Part shown: positions 23,372-34,929 of the stretch, piece after piece | Layout of the letters: each line of letters opens with the position of its first letter | Position numbering within the stretch: position 1 is the stretch's first letter | DNA from: Mallotus nudiflorus | Taxonomy: Eukaryota; Streptophyta; Magnoliopsida; Malpighiales; Euphorbiaceae | Direction: 5' to 3' | Assembly: GCA_947683625.1 (NCBI GenBank) | Contig: CANTUR010000168.1 | Location: 124,001 to 188,000 of the forward strand | Length of the DNA: 64,000 nucleotides | The notes under the pieces: generated by a model | Seen by the model: only the letters and a program-made list of their open reading frames with translations | The model's database searches: none | What the model was told of the DNA's origin: nothing | Made by a program: the position numbers and the translations under genes

Positions 23372-23945
23372 TTTATAGGATGACTCATATAAGAGTCATT
23401 AAAAATCATTTCAATGTGGGAGTCATTGCAACTCATTTCAATGTGGGAGTAATTGCAACTCATTTCAATGTGGGAGTCATTGCAACTCATTTCAATGTGG
23501 GAGTAATTGCAACTCATTTCAATGTGGGAGTCATTGCAACTCATTTCAATGTGGGAGTAATTGCAACTCATTTCTATGTGGAAGTCATTGCAACTCATTT
23601 CAATGTGGGAGTCTTTATGACTTATTTTCAATTGTAAGTCTTTATGAACCATTCTTAAATAAGAATCTTTATAACTCATTTTTGAGTGGGAGTCTGTATG
23701 ACTGACTCTATTTTAAGTGTGAGTGTTTATGACTCATTTTCAAGTGGGAGTCTTTATGACTCATTTTCAAGTGGGAGTCTTTGTGAATCATTTTCAAGAG
23801 GGAGACTTTATGACTCAATTTCAAGTGGGAGTCCTTATGACTCATTTTTAAGTGGGAGACTTTATGACTTGCTTTCAAGTGGGAGTCTATATCACTCATT
23901 TTCATGTGGGAGTCTTTATGACTTACTTTCAATTTTAAGTGATTG
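23372..23945 (+). repeat. 27-bp minisatellite, about 20 units, two subfamilies
   Basis: The first part (to about 23640) repeats GGGAGTCATTGCAACTCATT followed by TCAATGT. Alternate units have GTCATT or GTAATT, giving a 54-bp higher-order period. The second part (about 23690-23935) repeats a TTTATGACTCATTTTCAAGT unit plus GGGAGTC, also 27 bp. The period is a multiple of three, so open frames appear on both strands; they are by-products of the repeat, not genes. The probable seed is the gag 3' end GAGTCTTTATGACTCATTCT at 23351-23370. Confidence 0.93.
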
Positions 23946-26786
23946 TTTGTTAAACTTTAAGCCTGTATGGCTTGTAGTCTACATGACTTATTTCAATTTA
24001 AAGATCAAGTTTAATTTTAAATATAAGTCTTGCTAACTCATTTCTATTTTAAATTTCAATTTCAAGCTTAAAGAACTCATTTCAATTTCAATCTTCATTT
24101 TTAAATCATATTAATTTCTTTAAAAATTATGTGGTTTGTTAAGATCAAACGTTAATCTCAAATGATATACTACTATGTGTTTTCATGTTTAAGGTGGCAG
24201 GGGATCAACACAACTTGCAAACCATAATAAACTCAGGTATAGATTCTTAACTCTTAAGTTTGTTTTATGCTTTGTCAAAATTTATGTGTTATGACTAAGA
24301 CATAAACATCAATAATTTCTTTTCAAATGTTTTAGGTGTAAACGCACAAATTCCTCCAAAGTATAAAGCAAACTATTAGAGTTATTTTTTAAGACCTTGA
24401 AGGATGATGATGATAATAGAAAAATATCTCGCCAACATATGAGATTGATCAATCAAGACGATTGAAAAGAATTTTAGAACCATTTGAAACACTAAAATCC
24501 CACCCAAATACCAAATTGAACATTATTGAGACTAAACCTTACCTTGAATAAAATCGTGACATATAGTGTTTGGCTTGGGAAAAAGGTTCTATTGATTAAG
24601 AGAGGGAAATTCTATATCAATTTTTGTTTGTTGAGTCAATAAGTCCTGAAAAAGAATATTTTTATATCAATGTTATCTATTTTGCAAAGTGGTTTTCAGT
24701 TTAGAAAATTTGATTTAACTTTAGGAAGCCCAAGATGAAAAGTCAAACTTTGGTCAATGAACCTTTTTAGAGGTCAAATTGAGCTTTTGGAGATGAAGTT
24801 TAGTTTGAAACTGTCATCTAAAATTATAATGTCTTTGTGTAAACCATTTAACAAAAAGTTTAAAATTTGACCTCTAGTGGCTAAATCAAGTCCACTCATG
24901 TAATAAAATAAAGCATAATTCCTTAAGAGTAGTGACCAAGCAAAGAATATTCTTTTCAAGAATATTCTTGAACAAGTGTTAAATTAGAATTGATACGAGT
25001 ATATAATTTTGTCTTTTAGTGTGTAATAATACCCCTTTATGTTGTAAGTTAATTACAATAATATGACCAAGCCTTTATTTCTAAATGGAAGTTTTAAGGT
25101 AGCATTTTGGGGAGGAGAGCTAATGACAAGAGAGATAAACTTGCTGTAGAAAAGTTACTGAGAGAAAAATGAGTGAAAAATAGAAAAATAAGCCAAAATT
25201 ATTCCACTCTACCCCTCTCCTTATCTAGCCTATTTCTCTTATCTTTCTCTCATCAATTCCTATATATTTTCTAACATAAAAACTACACTAAACACCTTTT
25301 TACATCTTTAAAATCCTATTGCAAAAATCAAATTACAATAAATTCAACATCAACCCTCAAATAACTAAAGTGCACGCTTAACCCTTTAAGCTTTCAATCT
25401 TCATTCCTTTAATTAAATCCTTGCTCTGGTGAGTTTAATATCATATTCTAAGGGTAAACACTCTTTAAAACATTTTTTAGTTGATTTGTGTCTTTATTTT
25501 TGGGTTTTGAGCCATCAAAATTCATTTTTTTTAACAAGAATTGCTTTTTCTTGACAAAATTAGATGTTCATGTGAAAACAGGATGTTCATCTTAAAAAAT
25601 TAGCTAAAGGGCTTTAATTCTAACCATTGATGACTCGTAGACCAACCAAATAAGTTGTAAAACTAACCCTTCAAATGGCAAAATTGGTCATCCATGTCTG
25701 AGCTTTAAAAACTTGCTTATTTTGCTTTAAAATGACTCTAATGATGGTCTTAGAGGCTCTTATGCATTTAATGATAATTATACATCATCTAAATGATGTA
25801 TCATTGTACATCATATAAATAATGCCTAAATGAGTCCTAAAGGTCCTAGGGTGATTGGATTTCATTTATTTTCTATTTATTTATCTTTAATGATTTTCTT
25901 TTATTTTTAACTCTTGTTGTCAAACTTCTCTCATTTCTTTATATTTCTTTTGTTTTGATCTTGGATTTTGGTTGATTATAAACATTATGTTTTTTGCTTT
26001 GTATTTATGATTGTGACTAATGCTTTTTCTCCATTTCTTCATTAAAATTATATTCTAACTCTTAGTAATTTTGATTTGAATTAAGTGTGAAGTTGTGCTT
26101 TGTTGTTTATGTGTTTATTTGTGTTGAAGCTTTGATTCTATAGTGATCTTTATGTGATTATTTGGGTTCAACCTTTGGCTTTAGTTGTGGATTTTATGTG
26201 CATATTCTTATTTTAGTGTTTGATGAACATTATGCGAAGGTTCTTGAGTCTAATTTGTGAATATTGAAAGTATTGCGTTCATTTGGTGCATATTGGTGAT
26301 TTGGTTAAGATTATATGTATTATTTGGTCCTAAGAGAACTAGTTGGCCATTATTGGTTAGATTGGCGCTTCCAAGAGGGCGAATCATTATTTTCATATTT
26401 TCTAATTGATCTTTCTTCGTTTTGTCTTTTGATTATTGACACTAACCCTCTATTCTTCTCTTATTGATCATTTTTACTAACCAATTTATTTATTTCTTGC
26501 ATTTCTTGTATTTCATGCATTCTCATATGCTTGATGCATATCATTTACCTTTTCTATATCACTATTATATGTGTAAATCATATTTGGATCATTTAGATGC
26601 ATTTTGCAATAACCCAGCCATGCATCGCTACCATATTATCATGAATTTCAAAATTGTATCATGTTGCATGCACCCCGGTTTGCATCACTTGTCATCCTTT
26701 GCTTGTAATATATATATATATATATATCCATAGATTTATTTAATGCTTATGTGGAACATGCATTGTATTTACATCATGCATTTTTA
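23946..26786. other. non-coding spacer, AT-rich
   Basis: About 2.8 kb with no supported gene. It includes poly-pyrimidine stretches (25200-25300) and a TATATA run at 26708-26727. A 4-bp theme CATTT/AAATG recurs without periodicity. It could hold an unrecognised old LTR, but no partner copy is in the window. Confidence 0.5.
26708..26727. repeat. (TA)n microsatellite
   Basis: Ten TA units close to the left junction of the pararetrovirus. EPRVs have often been reported next to TA-rich tracts; here it is about 60 bp from the junction. Confidence 0.85.
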
Positions 26787-26944
26787 TTCTGAAGTAAACC
26801 AAAGAAATTTCTTATTTCATGGTTTGGCAGATCAATTAGACATTTTCTAAATATCCCATACTTGGAATTCATAAATAATTCTCCAACACCCACATATGTA
26901 TCACATGATGACATGAATACTAATAGAGCATCTACAAGGTCCAT

Positions 26945-27230
26945 ATGAGTATTAGACAAACCATATCTCATATTAATCATCAGATAGAAATATAACTATG
27001 TAATTTAATAGCTTTAGAAGTTAGACATAATCAATTAAATAGTAGAAGAAATGAATTATACTTTTCTTGTTGCAATACATCTTGCTTGAATCATTACATT
27101 ATGAATACTACATGGAATATACAATACATTAAAAATCATATTCAATAATTGGAAGACTGCTTAGTTTCTTATTCACTTTAACTTCTATACTTGGAAGACT
27201 TTTTAGTCTCTTGCTCACTTTAACTTCTTA
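26945..27230 (+). pseudogene. small EPRV ORF, first copy (broken)
   Basis: This is the homologue of the 75-codon ORFs at 35626 and 60808. It starts ATG at 26945 (MSIRQTIS) but stops after 16 codons (an EI then TAA). The downstream sequence keeps the LCNLIALEV and NELYFS similarity. It lies after a leader-like stretch at the left end of the integrant. It ends in a 42-bp direct duplication (CTTGGAAGACT..TTAACTTCT). Its function is unknown. Confidence 0.6.
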
Positions 27231-28209
27231 GGAAGCATACACCTCATAGTAATAGTATCAAAGCATGCAAGATTCTGAACCTGAACTTAAGCATTTAGCT
27301 GATAAAAAAGGCAAAATACTTGATATAGAAAATTTGATTACTTAGACTTAAGTATTAATAATCTGGTTAAGAATATTATTACTTAAGATAAACAAAACAT
27401 ACTTGTATCTAAGATATAATTCTTGGAAACACTGTTTACATTTAGAAAATCACCACTTAAACTCTTTAATTGATTTAGTGATAGAGTTAGCAAAATCACT
27501 AAATCTTCATTAAGAAAAATTTTACAATCTTTGCACTTTAATACATGAGTCTATGATAGATAGAAACAAAATTTTAAGATAAATTAAGCAAAACCTTAAT
27601 TATCTTAAAACTTCACAGGAAATACTTTTTAAAAACTTTTCATAATTAAAACTTAAGAAGTTACCGTCTAAAGAAGACATAATTATTTTAACAAAACTTA
27701 TTGAAGAAAACAAACCTAAAATGGTTGAACTTCAATCTAAGGATTTGCTTTTACAAATCCAAAAACAATCAAACATTAATAAACAACATTTTGAAGAAGA
27801 AATTGAAAAAATCAATAAGATTCTTTAAAACATTATTAGCTTTTAATGACCTCTCCATGGTATCAAAACCAAACATATCAAAAGGCTAAAGAATTTGCTA
27901 AAACATATAAAAAAGTTTCTCACATAGAACTTGGTTACAACAGTAACAACTTAAGAACTAAAGGAAACTCTATTATAGTTTCATGACCTAATACTTGTTT
28001 AGCACTTTTAACATATTTGAATTATAAAATAAATAAAATTGAATCTCAATTAACTATTTTGATTAATAGGCAAAAGGATACAGAAAACTTGACCTTACCA
28101 ATAAATTGGGCAAAAGAAGTTGACAAAATTTTTTAAAAGCTATCCTCAATACGAATCTCACATTCTTTAGAAAGAATTAAAACTAAAAGGTCCATATTTT
28201 TTCTTTCTT
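27231..28209 (+). pseudogene. EPRV region upstream of the movement protein, decayed
   Basis: All frames are interrupted, but a Lys/Glu/Ile-rich composition with stretches such as QDSEPELKHLADKKGKILDIENL and KINKIL suggests a former coiled-coil-rich coding region. No conserved domain is recognised. An open frame at 27701-27889 is part of this but carries no known motif. In caulimovirids a virion-associated or aphid-factor-like coding region can lie here; that is inference. Confidence 0.45.
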
Positions 28210-29161
28210 ATCACATTCTAAAAAAGAAAGAAAAGGAACAACAACGAAGTTACAAATGAGTCATGTTCAGACTCAGACTACCTTTCTTGGTGCCTCAATT
28301 ACCTTGAACGAACAAAATTCATCCACCTAGCTGGATAGAATTATTAGACCACACAATACAAATAGACAATATCAATTAGAAGAATTGATAAACATCGTTA
28401 GAGATATTAGTCTCTTTTTTACACAACATTTGAATACTTTAAAACCTGAGGCATTGTACTATACAAGAAGACTCACCTTAATAATAGGGTTATATAGACA
28501 TCATAGAGAAGAAGCCTTATCATGTCCTATAGGAAGAGAACTCACTCTTTCTTTAATGACCCCCTCTTCTTTTAAAATACTTAGAAATAGAGGACATAGA
28601 TACATTCACTTAGGACTTATAGTCATTGTACTAAGAGGATTAGGAAGAAAAATGACTGGTGGAAAAACTCTAGTAGTATTACTAGATATCAGACATAAAA
28701 ATTGACAAACATCTATCATTGGAATGATAGAAATAGACATGAATAATAAAATAAGAGTAGCTTATATTGCTCCAAACTTCAATATTACTATAGAAGATTT
28801 TATTAAACATATTAAATTATCTATCCAAACAAAAGGATATAATAATTTTGAAGGACATAATCTTCTATTAGATATAGCATTTCTTAGAAAAACCATGAAT
28901 TCAATCAACAACAGATATAAAGTTAATGTTAATGGTCTTATAGCACACTTACAATCTCATGGAATTAATTTCTTAAAACCTATAGAAATTAGTTTAGAAA
29001 CCTTTGCAGGATTAAAATGGAGAATAAATGCAATAGGACATAATCAACCAATAATTACTCCAACTAATGCTATTACATTTGAAAATTTGATTGGATCATT
29101 ATCCACTAGATTTACAAATTACACACATACTTGCACTCCTCATGAAGAAGATGATGAGTAA
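28210..29161 (+). pseudogene. caulimovirid movement protein (30K superfamily), left copy
   Basis: The frame from 28385 to 29161 carries a single in-frame TGA at 28703-28705. Its N-terminal part contains YTRRLTLIIGLYRHHREEALSC. The 30K-like core contains a HLGLIVIVLRGLGRK segment, LLDIRHKN, an IDMNNKIRVAYIAPNF segment, then SIQTKGYNNFEGHNLLLDIAF and MNSINNRYKVN. The G..L.D.R strand and the pattern leading to TKGY..xxGxNLLL are characteristic of Caulimoviridae movement proteins, which form tubules and modify plasmodesmata. The acidic C-terminal end (HEEDDE) runs into a stop at 29159-29161. The coat-protein region that should follow is missing. Family confidence is high. Confidence 0.85.
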
Positions 29162-29296
29162 ACACATGAAATGAATCTTCAATTAATGAATCTAGAAGAA
29201 GATTATGATAATGACAAAATTCCATTTCCTAAGGAAATGGAAATGCAACTTACATTCTCCTAACTCAAAGAGTTAGAATAAAACATGAAAAAATCA

Positions 29297-29940
29297 TAAT
29301 AATTGGATGAAACACAATCCACCCAGAAGGAAACATTAGGATACAAAATAAGCCTAAGACCATATAGTAAGAATCTTTCAAAATATGTTGGTCCTTTGTA
29401 TAATAAAACATCAGTTAAAGGACAAAGAATCTTTAACAATGAAGACATTAAATTAGTTAGGCAATTAAAAGAAATTGCTTCTAATTTGCCACCTTTACAT
29501 CTTCCTTTAGATATAGATTATCTTGTTATTAAAATAGATGGTCGTAAGGACAGATAAGGAGGAGTTCTTTTAATGAAACTAAACCAATATAGTCCAAAGT
29601 CTGAAGAAAGAATTTGTAGATATGCCTTAGGCAACTACAAAGAAAAAGGATACTTGACATCATTAGATTATGAGATACTTGCCATAATCTATGTTTTAGA
29701 CAAATTTGAATTATTTATCTATGAAAAGAAGCAAATAACAATTAAAATAGATTATGATTCTATTGTCAAGTTTTTTAACTCTACAGGTACTAGTAAATGT
29801 ACTGCCAACAGATGGTTAAAATTCAAAGAAGTAGTCCTTTCAAAAGGAGTTGCTATTCATTAGGAGCATATAAAAGGAAAAGAAAATCATTTGGTAGATA
29901 TGTTATCCAGACAGCTCATCTAACATATTTCTTTGCAGGA
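29297..29940 (+). pseudogene. caulimovirid RT thumb and RNase H, left copy (RT core deleted)
   Basis: It begins ETLGYKISLRPYSKNLSKYVGPLYNKTS in shape, the connection between RT and RNase H in caulimovirids. It continues LVRQLKEIASNLPPLHLP, IKIDGRKDR (first RNase H Asp region), SPKSEERICRYALGNY, LDYEILAIIYVLDKFELF, KIDYDSIVKFF, NRWLKF and IKGKENHLVDMLSR (last acidic residue). It is in the same frame as the movement protein, as expected for one polyprotein. The YxDD palm is absent, so the RT core is deleted. A stop replaces the Trp after RKDR (near 29555), and a TAG at 29861-29863 is shared with the right copy. Confidence 0.87.
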
Positions 29941-30119
29941 AATCATATGGCTTTAAGGAGAGCCATCAATATCAGACATGGTGACAAAACTACTCCCCAA
30001 ACAATGAAGTTTGGAAAGTAAGAACTTATGCTTTTCTCTTTAGAAAAATAATTCAACAACACATTTAATAGAAGCTCCTTTGAGAGTGTTAAGCTCTGTT
30101 TAATTAATAACATATGGAA

Positions 30120-30513
30120 CTTACCAACTACTAAAGGGGGATCAAAATTGAAAATTCAATCGTCAATACAATTAAGAATTACTTCATATCCATAGAGGAG
30201 AAACCCAAAGGGAAAAAATTCGCTTACTATGCATTACTTACAGGTCCTAAAAGAGGTGCTTATGCCTCTTGTAATGAAATTGACATAGAAGTTCAATCTC
30301 TTTAGTCTCAACACTTTAATCCTTCTTATAAAGGATTCTATTCACATTATGAGCTCTGTGAATATCTTAGAACACACATAGGTATAGATTATTATATATC
30401 ACCAACATTTAAATTTGAACCTACAATAAGTCTTCTACTTCCAAGCACTTCTTATGAAGAAAGTTTATCTTCTCAAGGGTCACCTGGAGGTATATTGAAA
30501 GGAGAAACCAGTT
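30120..30513 (+). pseudogene. viroplasmin-like (Cauli_VI/HBD) ORF, left copy, N-terminal part
   Basis: Read through a stop near 30304, the product has KFAYYALLTGPKRGAYASCNEIDIE, then FNPSYKGFYSHYELCEYLRTHIGIDYY. The (Y)YxxxxGPxxGxYxxWxE..xxxYKGFxSxxEaxxYL layout fits the Cauli_VI / RNase H1 N-terminal hybrid-binding fold. That fold is found in the caulimovirus translational transactivator and inclusion-body protein. A Cys replaces the usual Trp here; the right copy has Trp. The ORF is cut at 30513 by the nested LTR element and continues after 33660. Confidence 0.72.
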
Positions 30514-31361
30514 TGATACAAACCCTACCTATAACAGAGATAGAAGGTGCATCCAACTTTGAAATCTAGCCCAAGGATCATCAAGGATAGGTTGTCTTGA
30601 TGGAGCTAAATCTATCAACCCCTTACTTATTAAATTGAAGTAAGATACTTAACTATTATAAGATGAACAATCACATAATTCTATGTCTAATGTAACCTAA
30701 CAATTGTAATGAATGGTAGATGTGAAATAATTTAAGTAAACTTACAAAATTTTAAAAGAACAAACTTTAAGGAAAAACCTCACTTTCAATATTTCAATAC
30801 TTAAAGTTGTTCTTTATAAGGTTAGCCTTTATATATGCATGTAAAAAACCTAATCCTTGAAGGAAAAGGTTTTCTTCCTTATTCCTAAAGATGCCTATAT
30901 AGGAAAATCCTTAATTAAAGAGGTTTCCTTCAAATTAGGACAACTAATGACAACTCATCTTTGAAAAGTCAAAATTGACAACTAATGAAAAATCATTACA
31001 ATTAATCAAAATGACAACTCATGACAACTAAGCATTAAAGCATGCCATGTCACATGCCATGTAGGATGTTGATCATTCACCATTGACTTTGACTTGTTGA
31101 CTCTTTAACTTTGACTTTGACTTATTGACTCTTTAACTTTGACTTTGACTTGTTGACTTTGACTTAGAATATTCTTGAATCTTCTCACATCTTTTGGAAT
31201 CTTCTAGAATCTTCCTTATTGACTCTAAAATAGAAAAATAAATAAAAATTCGCCCATATCAAGTTAATTAATTTCAAAATATAAAATTAAGCTAACTAAC
31301 TTGAATTCTTCATTATCTAGCTCCATGCTTGCATTTTGCAACCCTTTTAGGGTTCATATTA
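30514..31361 (-). repeat. 3' LTR of the nested element (848 bp)
   Basis: It aligns with 32867-33655. It contains an array of TTTGACTT/TTGACT repeats at about 31080-31170, longer than in the partner LTR. Confidence 0.9.
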
Positions 31362-31375
31362 TTCCCTCGCCCTTG
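31362..31375 (-). promoter_or_regulatory. polypurine tract of the nested element
   Basis: On the minus strand CAAGGGCGAGGGAA directly precedes the 3' LTR. Confidence 0.6.
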
Positions 31376-31911
31376 AAGATGATTCACCCTCAAATCATAG
31401 CCATCTTCTAGAGTTGATAAATTCATAAATCCTCTAGGGTCAAATACAAACACCTTTGTTCAAAGCATCTCCTTTGAAATAAGAATCCACAGAAGTAGCT
31501 TTAATATAACTTGAACTTGATTCCACATTTGAAACATAGAACTTCAGTTCATGAACATGTAAGAATTTAATTCTTATTGCTTCTTTGTAAACTTGAAACA
31601 TGAGTATCTCAAGTTCTTTTTGCTACGAGCAAAGACTCTATAGATTCTTTTGTAAGCATAAGATACTTCAACTACATCATCAAATGTATATTCATATGGC
31701 ATAGAAGACTGTAAAACAACTTTCAAAACACTAAAAAAGAAAGATTAAAATGGTTAGTATAATTATGATGAATAACTAGCTCTTTATCCTTCTCCTTCTT
31801 TTGTGTACAAACTTCTCAATATTCCTCTTTATGATGCATGCACTCTTTATGATCACAAGATGCACTCTTAGCAACTTCTTGAGCAGTTAATCCTTATACA
31901 ACTTCACTAAA

Positions 31912-32650
31912 TTACTCAAAACTTTGCAAACTCCTTATTAGCTTCAATGACTTCAACAATTTCACTATTCTTGGATTCACACTATATTTTGATCTCTTCA
32001 CACACATCTTTTTTTCATACTTGTCTTTATGACTAATGCTCTCCTCCACATTATTAGTTTGATCATAAACTTGATCCTCATGTATCTTCTCATAATCACT
32101 TAACACCACTTCAACATTAGCACCACTTTGATTATCAACATTATTACTCCAACTCTCTTTATCTAAAGCAAGTGTAATCACATCATTCAAATAAAAAATA
32201 AGTTGCAATTATACCAAAAACATAAGATCTTGTCTAATTTCACTCTTAAGCCTGCTTATGAATCTTGTAATTTTATGCCCTTCAGATTCTCCTAAATCAC
32301 TTAAAATTATAAAAAACTTAAACTTTTTAGCATAATCATCAACACTTAATTCTTCCCCTTATTAAAGTCTTTACAATGTAAGATAGAATTCATTCCTAAC
32401 ATCATAAGGAATGAAATATCTAGTAATTAACCATTTCATTAACTCCCAATTTCTAACCTTATTTACTATAAAATGTTCCCATTATATAGTAGTGTGACCC
32501 AATTTATTGGAAGCAAGTTTGTACTTTTTAAAATCACTTATCTTAAGAGAATCAAATATCTCCTCCATTTGTTATGCCCATTTCAAGTAAACATAAGGAT
32601 CATCCCCACTAAGAAAATAAGGCATGTCCATAATGACCACACTCAAAGAT
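31912..32650 (-). pseudogene. gypsy-type gag remnant of the nested element
   Basis: On the minus strand, from about 32640, the product reads MPYFLSGDDPYVYLKWA, QMEEIFDSLKISD, KKYKLASNKLGH, WEHFIVNK, NWELMKWLITRYFIPYDV. This is the retrotransposon-gag core, with the usual (F)xGxxDPxxYLxWxxxxExIF opening. Stops follow KWA and TTI. A following open frame (32208-31912) is acidic and Lys-rich and may be the gag tail. No protease or RT is present. Confidence 0.75.
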
Positions 32651-32851
32651 AATTTAAAAGAAAAAAGAAAAATAAAAAAATAGAAAAGCAATCCTTACAA
32701 AGCACTCCCTTACGTGTTTACACTCAAGGATGTGAATGCTCTCATGTTTAACTAAATTTTTTTTTATTTTTTTAATATATAAGGAATTGAGAAGAAGAAA
32801 AAAAGATTACACATAAAAATCAAAAGATACATAACCAAACCTTGAAGTTTG

Positions 32852-32863
32852 GTTGTGATACCA
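32852..32863 (-). promoter_or_regulatory. primer binding site of the nested element
   Basis: Minus-strand TGGTATCACAAC begins four bases after the 5' LTR. The first eight bases match the initiator-Met primer site TGGTATCAGAGC. Confidence 0.7.
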
Positions 32864-32866
32864 AAC

Positions 32867-33655
32867 TAATATAAACCTTACCTATAATAAAGATAAAAGG
32901 CGCATCTAATTTTAAAATCTAGCCTAAGGATCATTAAGGATAAGTTGTGTTGATGGAGCTAATCCCCTTACTTATTAAATTGAAGCAAGATACTTAGCTA
33001 TTATAAGATGAACAATCACACAATTCTAAGTCTAATCTAATCTAACAATTTTAATGAAAGGTAGATGTGAAATAATTCAAGTAAACTTGTAAAGTTTCAA
33101 AAGAACAAAGTTTAAGGAAAAACCTCATTGTCAATATTTGAATACTTAAATTCATTTTTCATAGGGTTAGCCCTTATATAAGCATGTAAACAACCTAATC
33201 CTTAAAGGAAAAGGTTTTCTTCCTTATTCCCAAAGGTTCCTATATATAAAAATCCTTAATTAATGAGGTTTCCTTCAAATTAGGACAACTAATGACAAAT
33301 CATCTTTGAAAAGTCAAAATTGACAACTAATGACATATCATTATAATTAAGCAAAATGACAACTTATAACAACTAAGCATTGAAGCATGCCATGTCACAT
33401 GCCATGTAGGATGTTGATCATTCACCATTGACTTTGACTTTGACTTTGACTTTGACTTAGAATATTCTTGAATCTTCTCACATCTTCTAGAATATTTTTT
33501 AATCTTCCTTGTTGACTCTAAAATAGAAAAATAAATAAAAAATCATCCATATTAAGTTAATTAATTTCAAAATATGAAATTAAGCTAACTAGCTTGAATT
33601 CCTCATTATTTAGCTCTATACTTGCATTTTGCAAACCTTTTTTAGGTTTGTATTA
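32867..33655 (-). repeat. 5' LTR of the nested element (789 bp)
   Basis: Partner of 30514-31361, with a shorter TTTGACT array (33424-33460). It is flanked on the right by TAGTT, the target copy. Confidence 0.9.
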
Positions 33656-33660
33656 TAGTT

Positions 33661-34640
33661 CCTCTACACTTGTTCCTTTAAGAGAACCAAAAAACTTTCT
33701 TACATTGGCTGATCTTGAAAAAAGACACTAGACATATCTTTCTTATGAAGATTTAAAAGACATAGTTCCCTTGGAACTTAATCTTCTACTAACAAGAAAA
33801 GATTATTCTCTTCAATAGTTTTCTATTTTGTAAGAATTCCTATCTAAAGTTCATAAAAATGAACTAAAACTCACCAAGCCAGAAGGAATTTTCTATTATT
33901 ACTTTACAAATTATCAGGAATTCGAAGTTTGTTCTAAACAATTCAAGACTTGTGAACCTCTTCCATTAGAAAGATACGAATGCAAATGCCAATTAACTTA
34001 CTCTATCAAAGAATGCAAACTACATCTTGAAAAATTTCTAATAAATCATTATAGAGGTTTAAAAATAACACCTCAGCTCTTCATTAATTTCTGTTTAGTT
34101 GGAAGTTTTTATACATATGGTTTAGAATAGGTAGAATACTTGGATAAAGCTCTTGGAGATGTTATTTATTATAGCATTGGAGTTTATAATGATGTCGTTG
34201 TAGTAGTACTAAACTCCACTCCTCCATAATTTCATAATAGTTATCATGACCCTTCTAGACACTTAATAAAGACTCTTACATGTAAAGATGAATTTTTTAT
34301 CACTTTATCAGAGAACATGATCCTGATAATGAATGGAATTCTAAATACTCATTGGATTATTATATCAAACATTGTGAGGCCAAGACAATTGCAAATATAT
34401 GGTATTGGGATGAACATGAATCTTATCAAGATTTCACACTTATAAAAGAAACTATTTAGTACAAGATCTTTATTCATCACATGTTGTCCCCATTCTGCTT
34501 TTACCCTTTTGAAAAGAAATTAAATCATCCAAGATTGGTATCACTTTACCAAAAGCAGAGAGAGCTCAAAAAGAAAGGGGTATATCGAGACATGTCAGAT
34601 TTCTCCAAGTCTAACACAAGCCATGATGAAAAATCATCTT
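33661..34640 (+). pseudogene. EPRV second ORF, C-terminal part, left copy
   Basis: After the nested element the viral frame resumes (STLVPLREPKNFLTLADLEKRH) and continues, through several stops, with YEDLKDIVPLELNLLLTRKDYSL, LTKPEGIFYYYF, CKCQLTYSIKECKLHLEKFL, LKITPQLFINFCLVGSFYTYGLE and VVVVVLNSTPP. Near 34290 a frameshift occurs. The order suggests the C-terminal part of the viroplasmin-like ORF, but no defined domain is recognised here. It is deleted in the right copy. Confidence 0.6.
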
Positions 34641-34697
34641 GACAATATTATCCTTCCATTAAAGGGTAGTCCATGTAAAATTATATCTTCCTTCCAT

Positions 34698-34706
34698 TAT
34701 AAAAGG
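34698..34706 (+). promoter_or_regulatory. EPRV TATA box
   Basis: TATAAAAGGAAG lies after the second ORF. It has the same layout as the TATATAAGGAAG-type box of caulimovirus pregenomic promoters. It is absent from the right copy, which is deleted up to 59928. Confidence 0.7.
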
Positions 34707-34810
34707 AAGAATATAATTCATTCAAAAATATTTTCAAACACATACTCAAACTTAGAAGATTATTCTCTATGCTTCGAGCAATTTGAGTTATAAATCTCTT
34801 TAGATAGAAA

Positions 34811-34816
34811 AATAAA
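34811..34816 (+). promoter_or_regulatory. EPRV polyadenylation signal
   Basis: AATAAA about 110 bp downstream of the TATA box, followed by a GT-rich stretch. A short TATA-to-AATAAA distance is usual for caulimovirids, where the signal is bypassed on the first pass. The right copy keeps it at 59994-59999. Confidence 0.65.
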
Positions 34817-34929
34817 GTTTGTAATAGTTTGCTATATTATGGTTGGCTAAGGTAATTGCCTCCTTCAAAGGAAGTACTTGTATATTGTAATCTTTATAGT
34901 AAAAGCATGAGGTATTATCTTTATTTATA

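Larger units (their letters stand above)
30514..33655 (-). mobile_element. LTR retrotransposon nested in the EPRV, minus strand, gag-only derivative
   Basis: Direct repeats 30514-31361 and 32867-33655 have matching ends (TGATACAAACC .. GGTTCATATTA / TAATATAAACC .. GGTTTGTATTA). They are flanked by the near-identical 5-bp target copies CAGTT and TAGTT. A TGGTATCA primer site on the minus strand at 32856-32863 and a purine tract at 31362-31375 fix the orientation as minus. The internal part of about 1.5 kb holds only gag remnants, so the copy is non-autonomous. The viral ORF reads across the insertion once the element and one target copy are set aside. Confidence 0.9.

Noticed and set aside
23359..23679. 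Open minus-strand frame with nonapeptide repeats (HIEMSCNDS)
   Set aside because: It is a by-product of the 27-bp minisatellite; the opposite strand is open for the same reason. No start context or homologous protein is visible.
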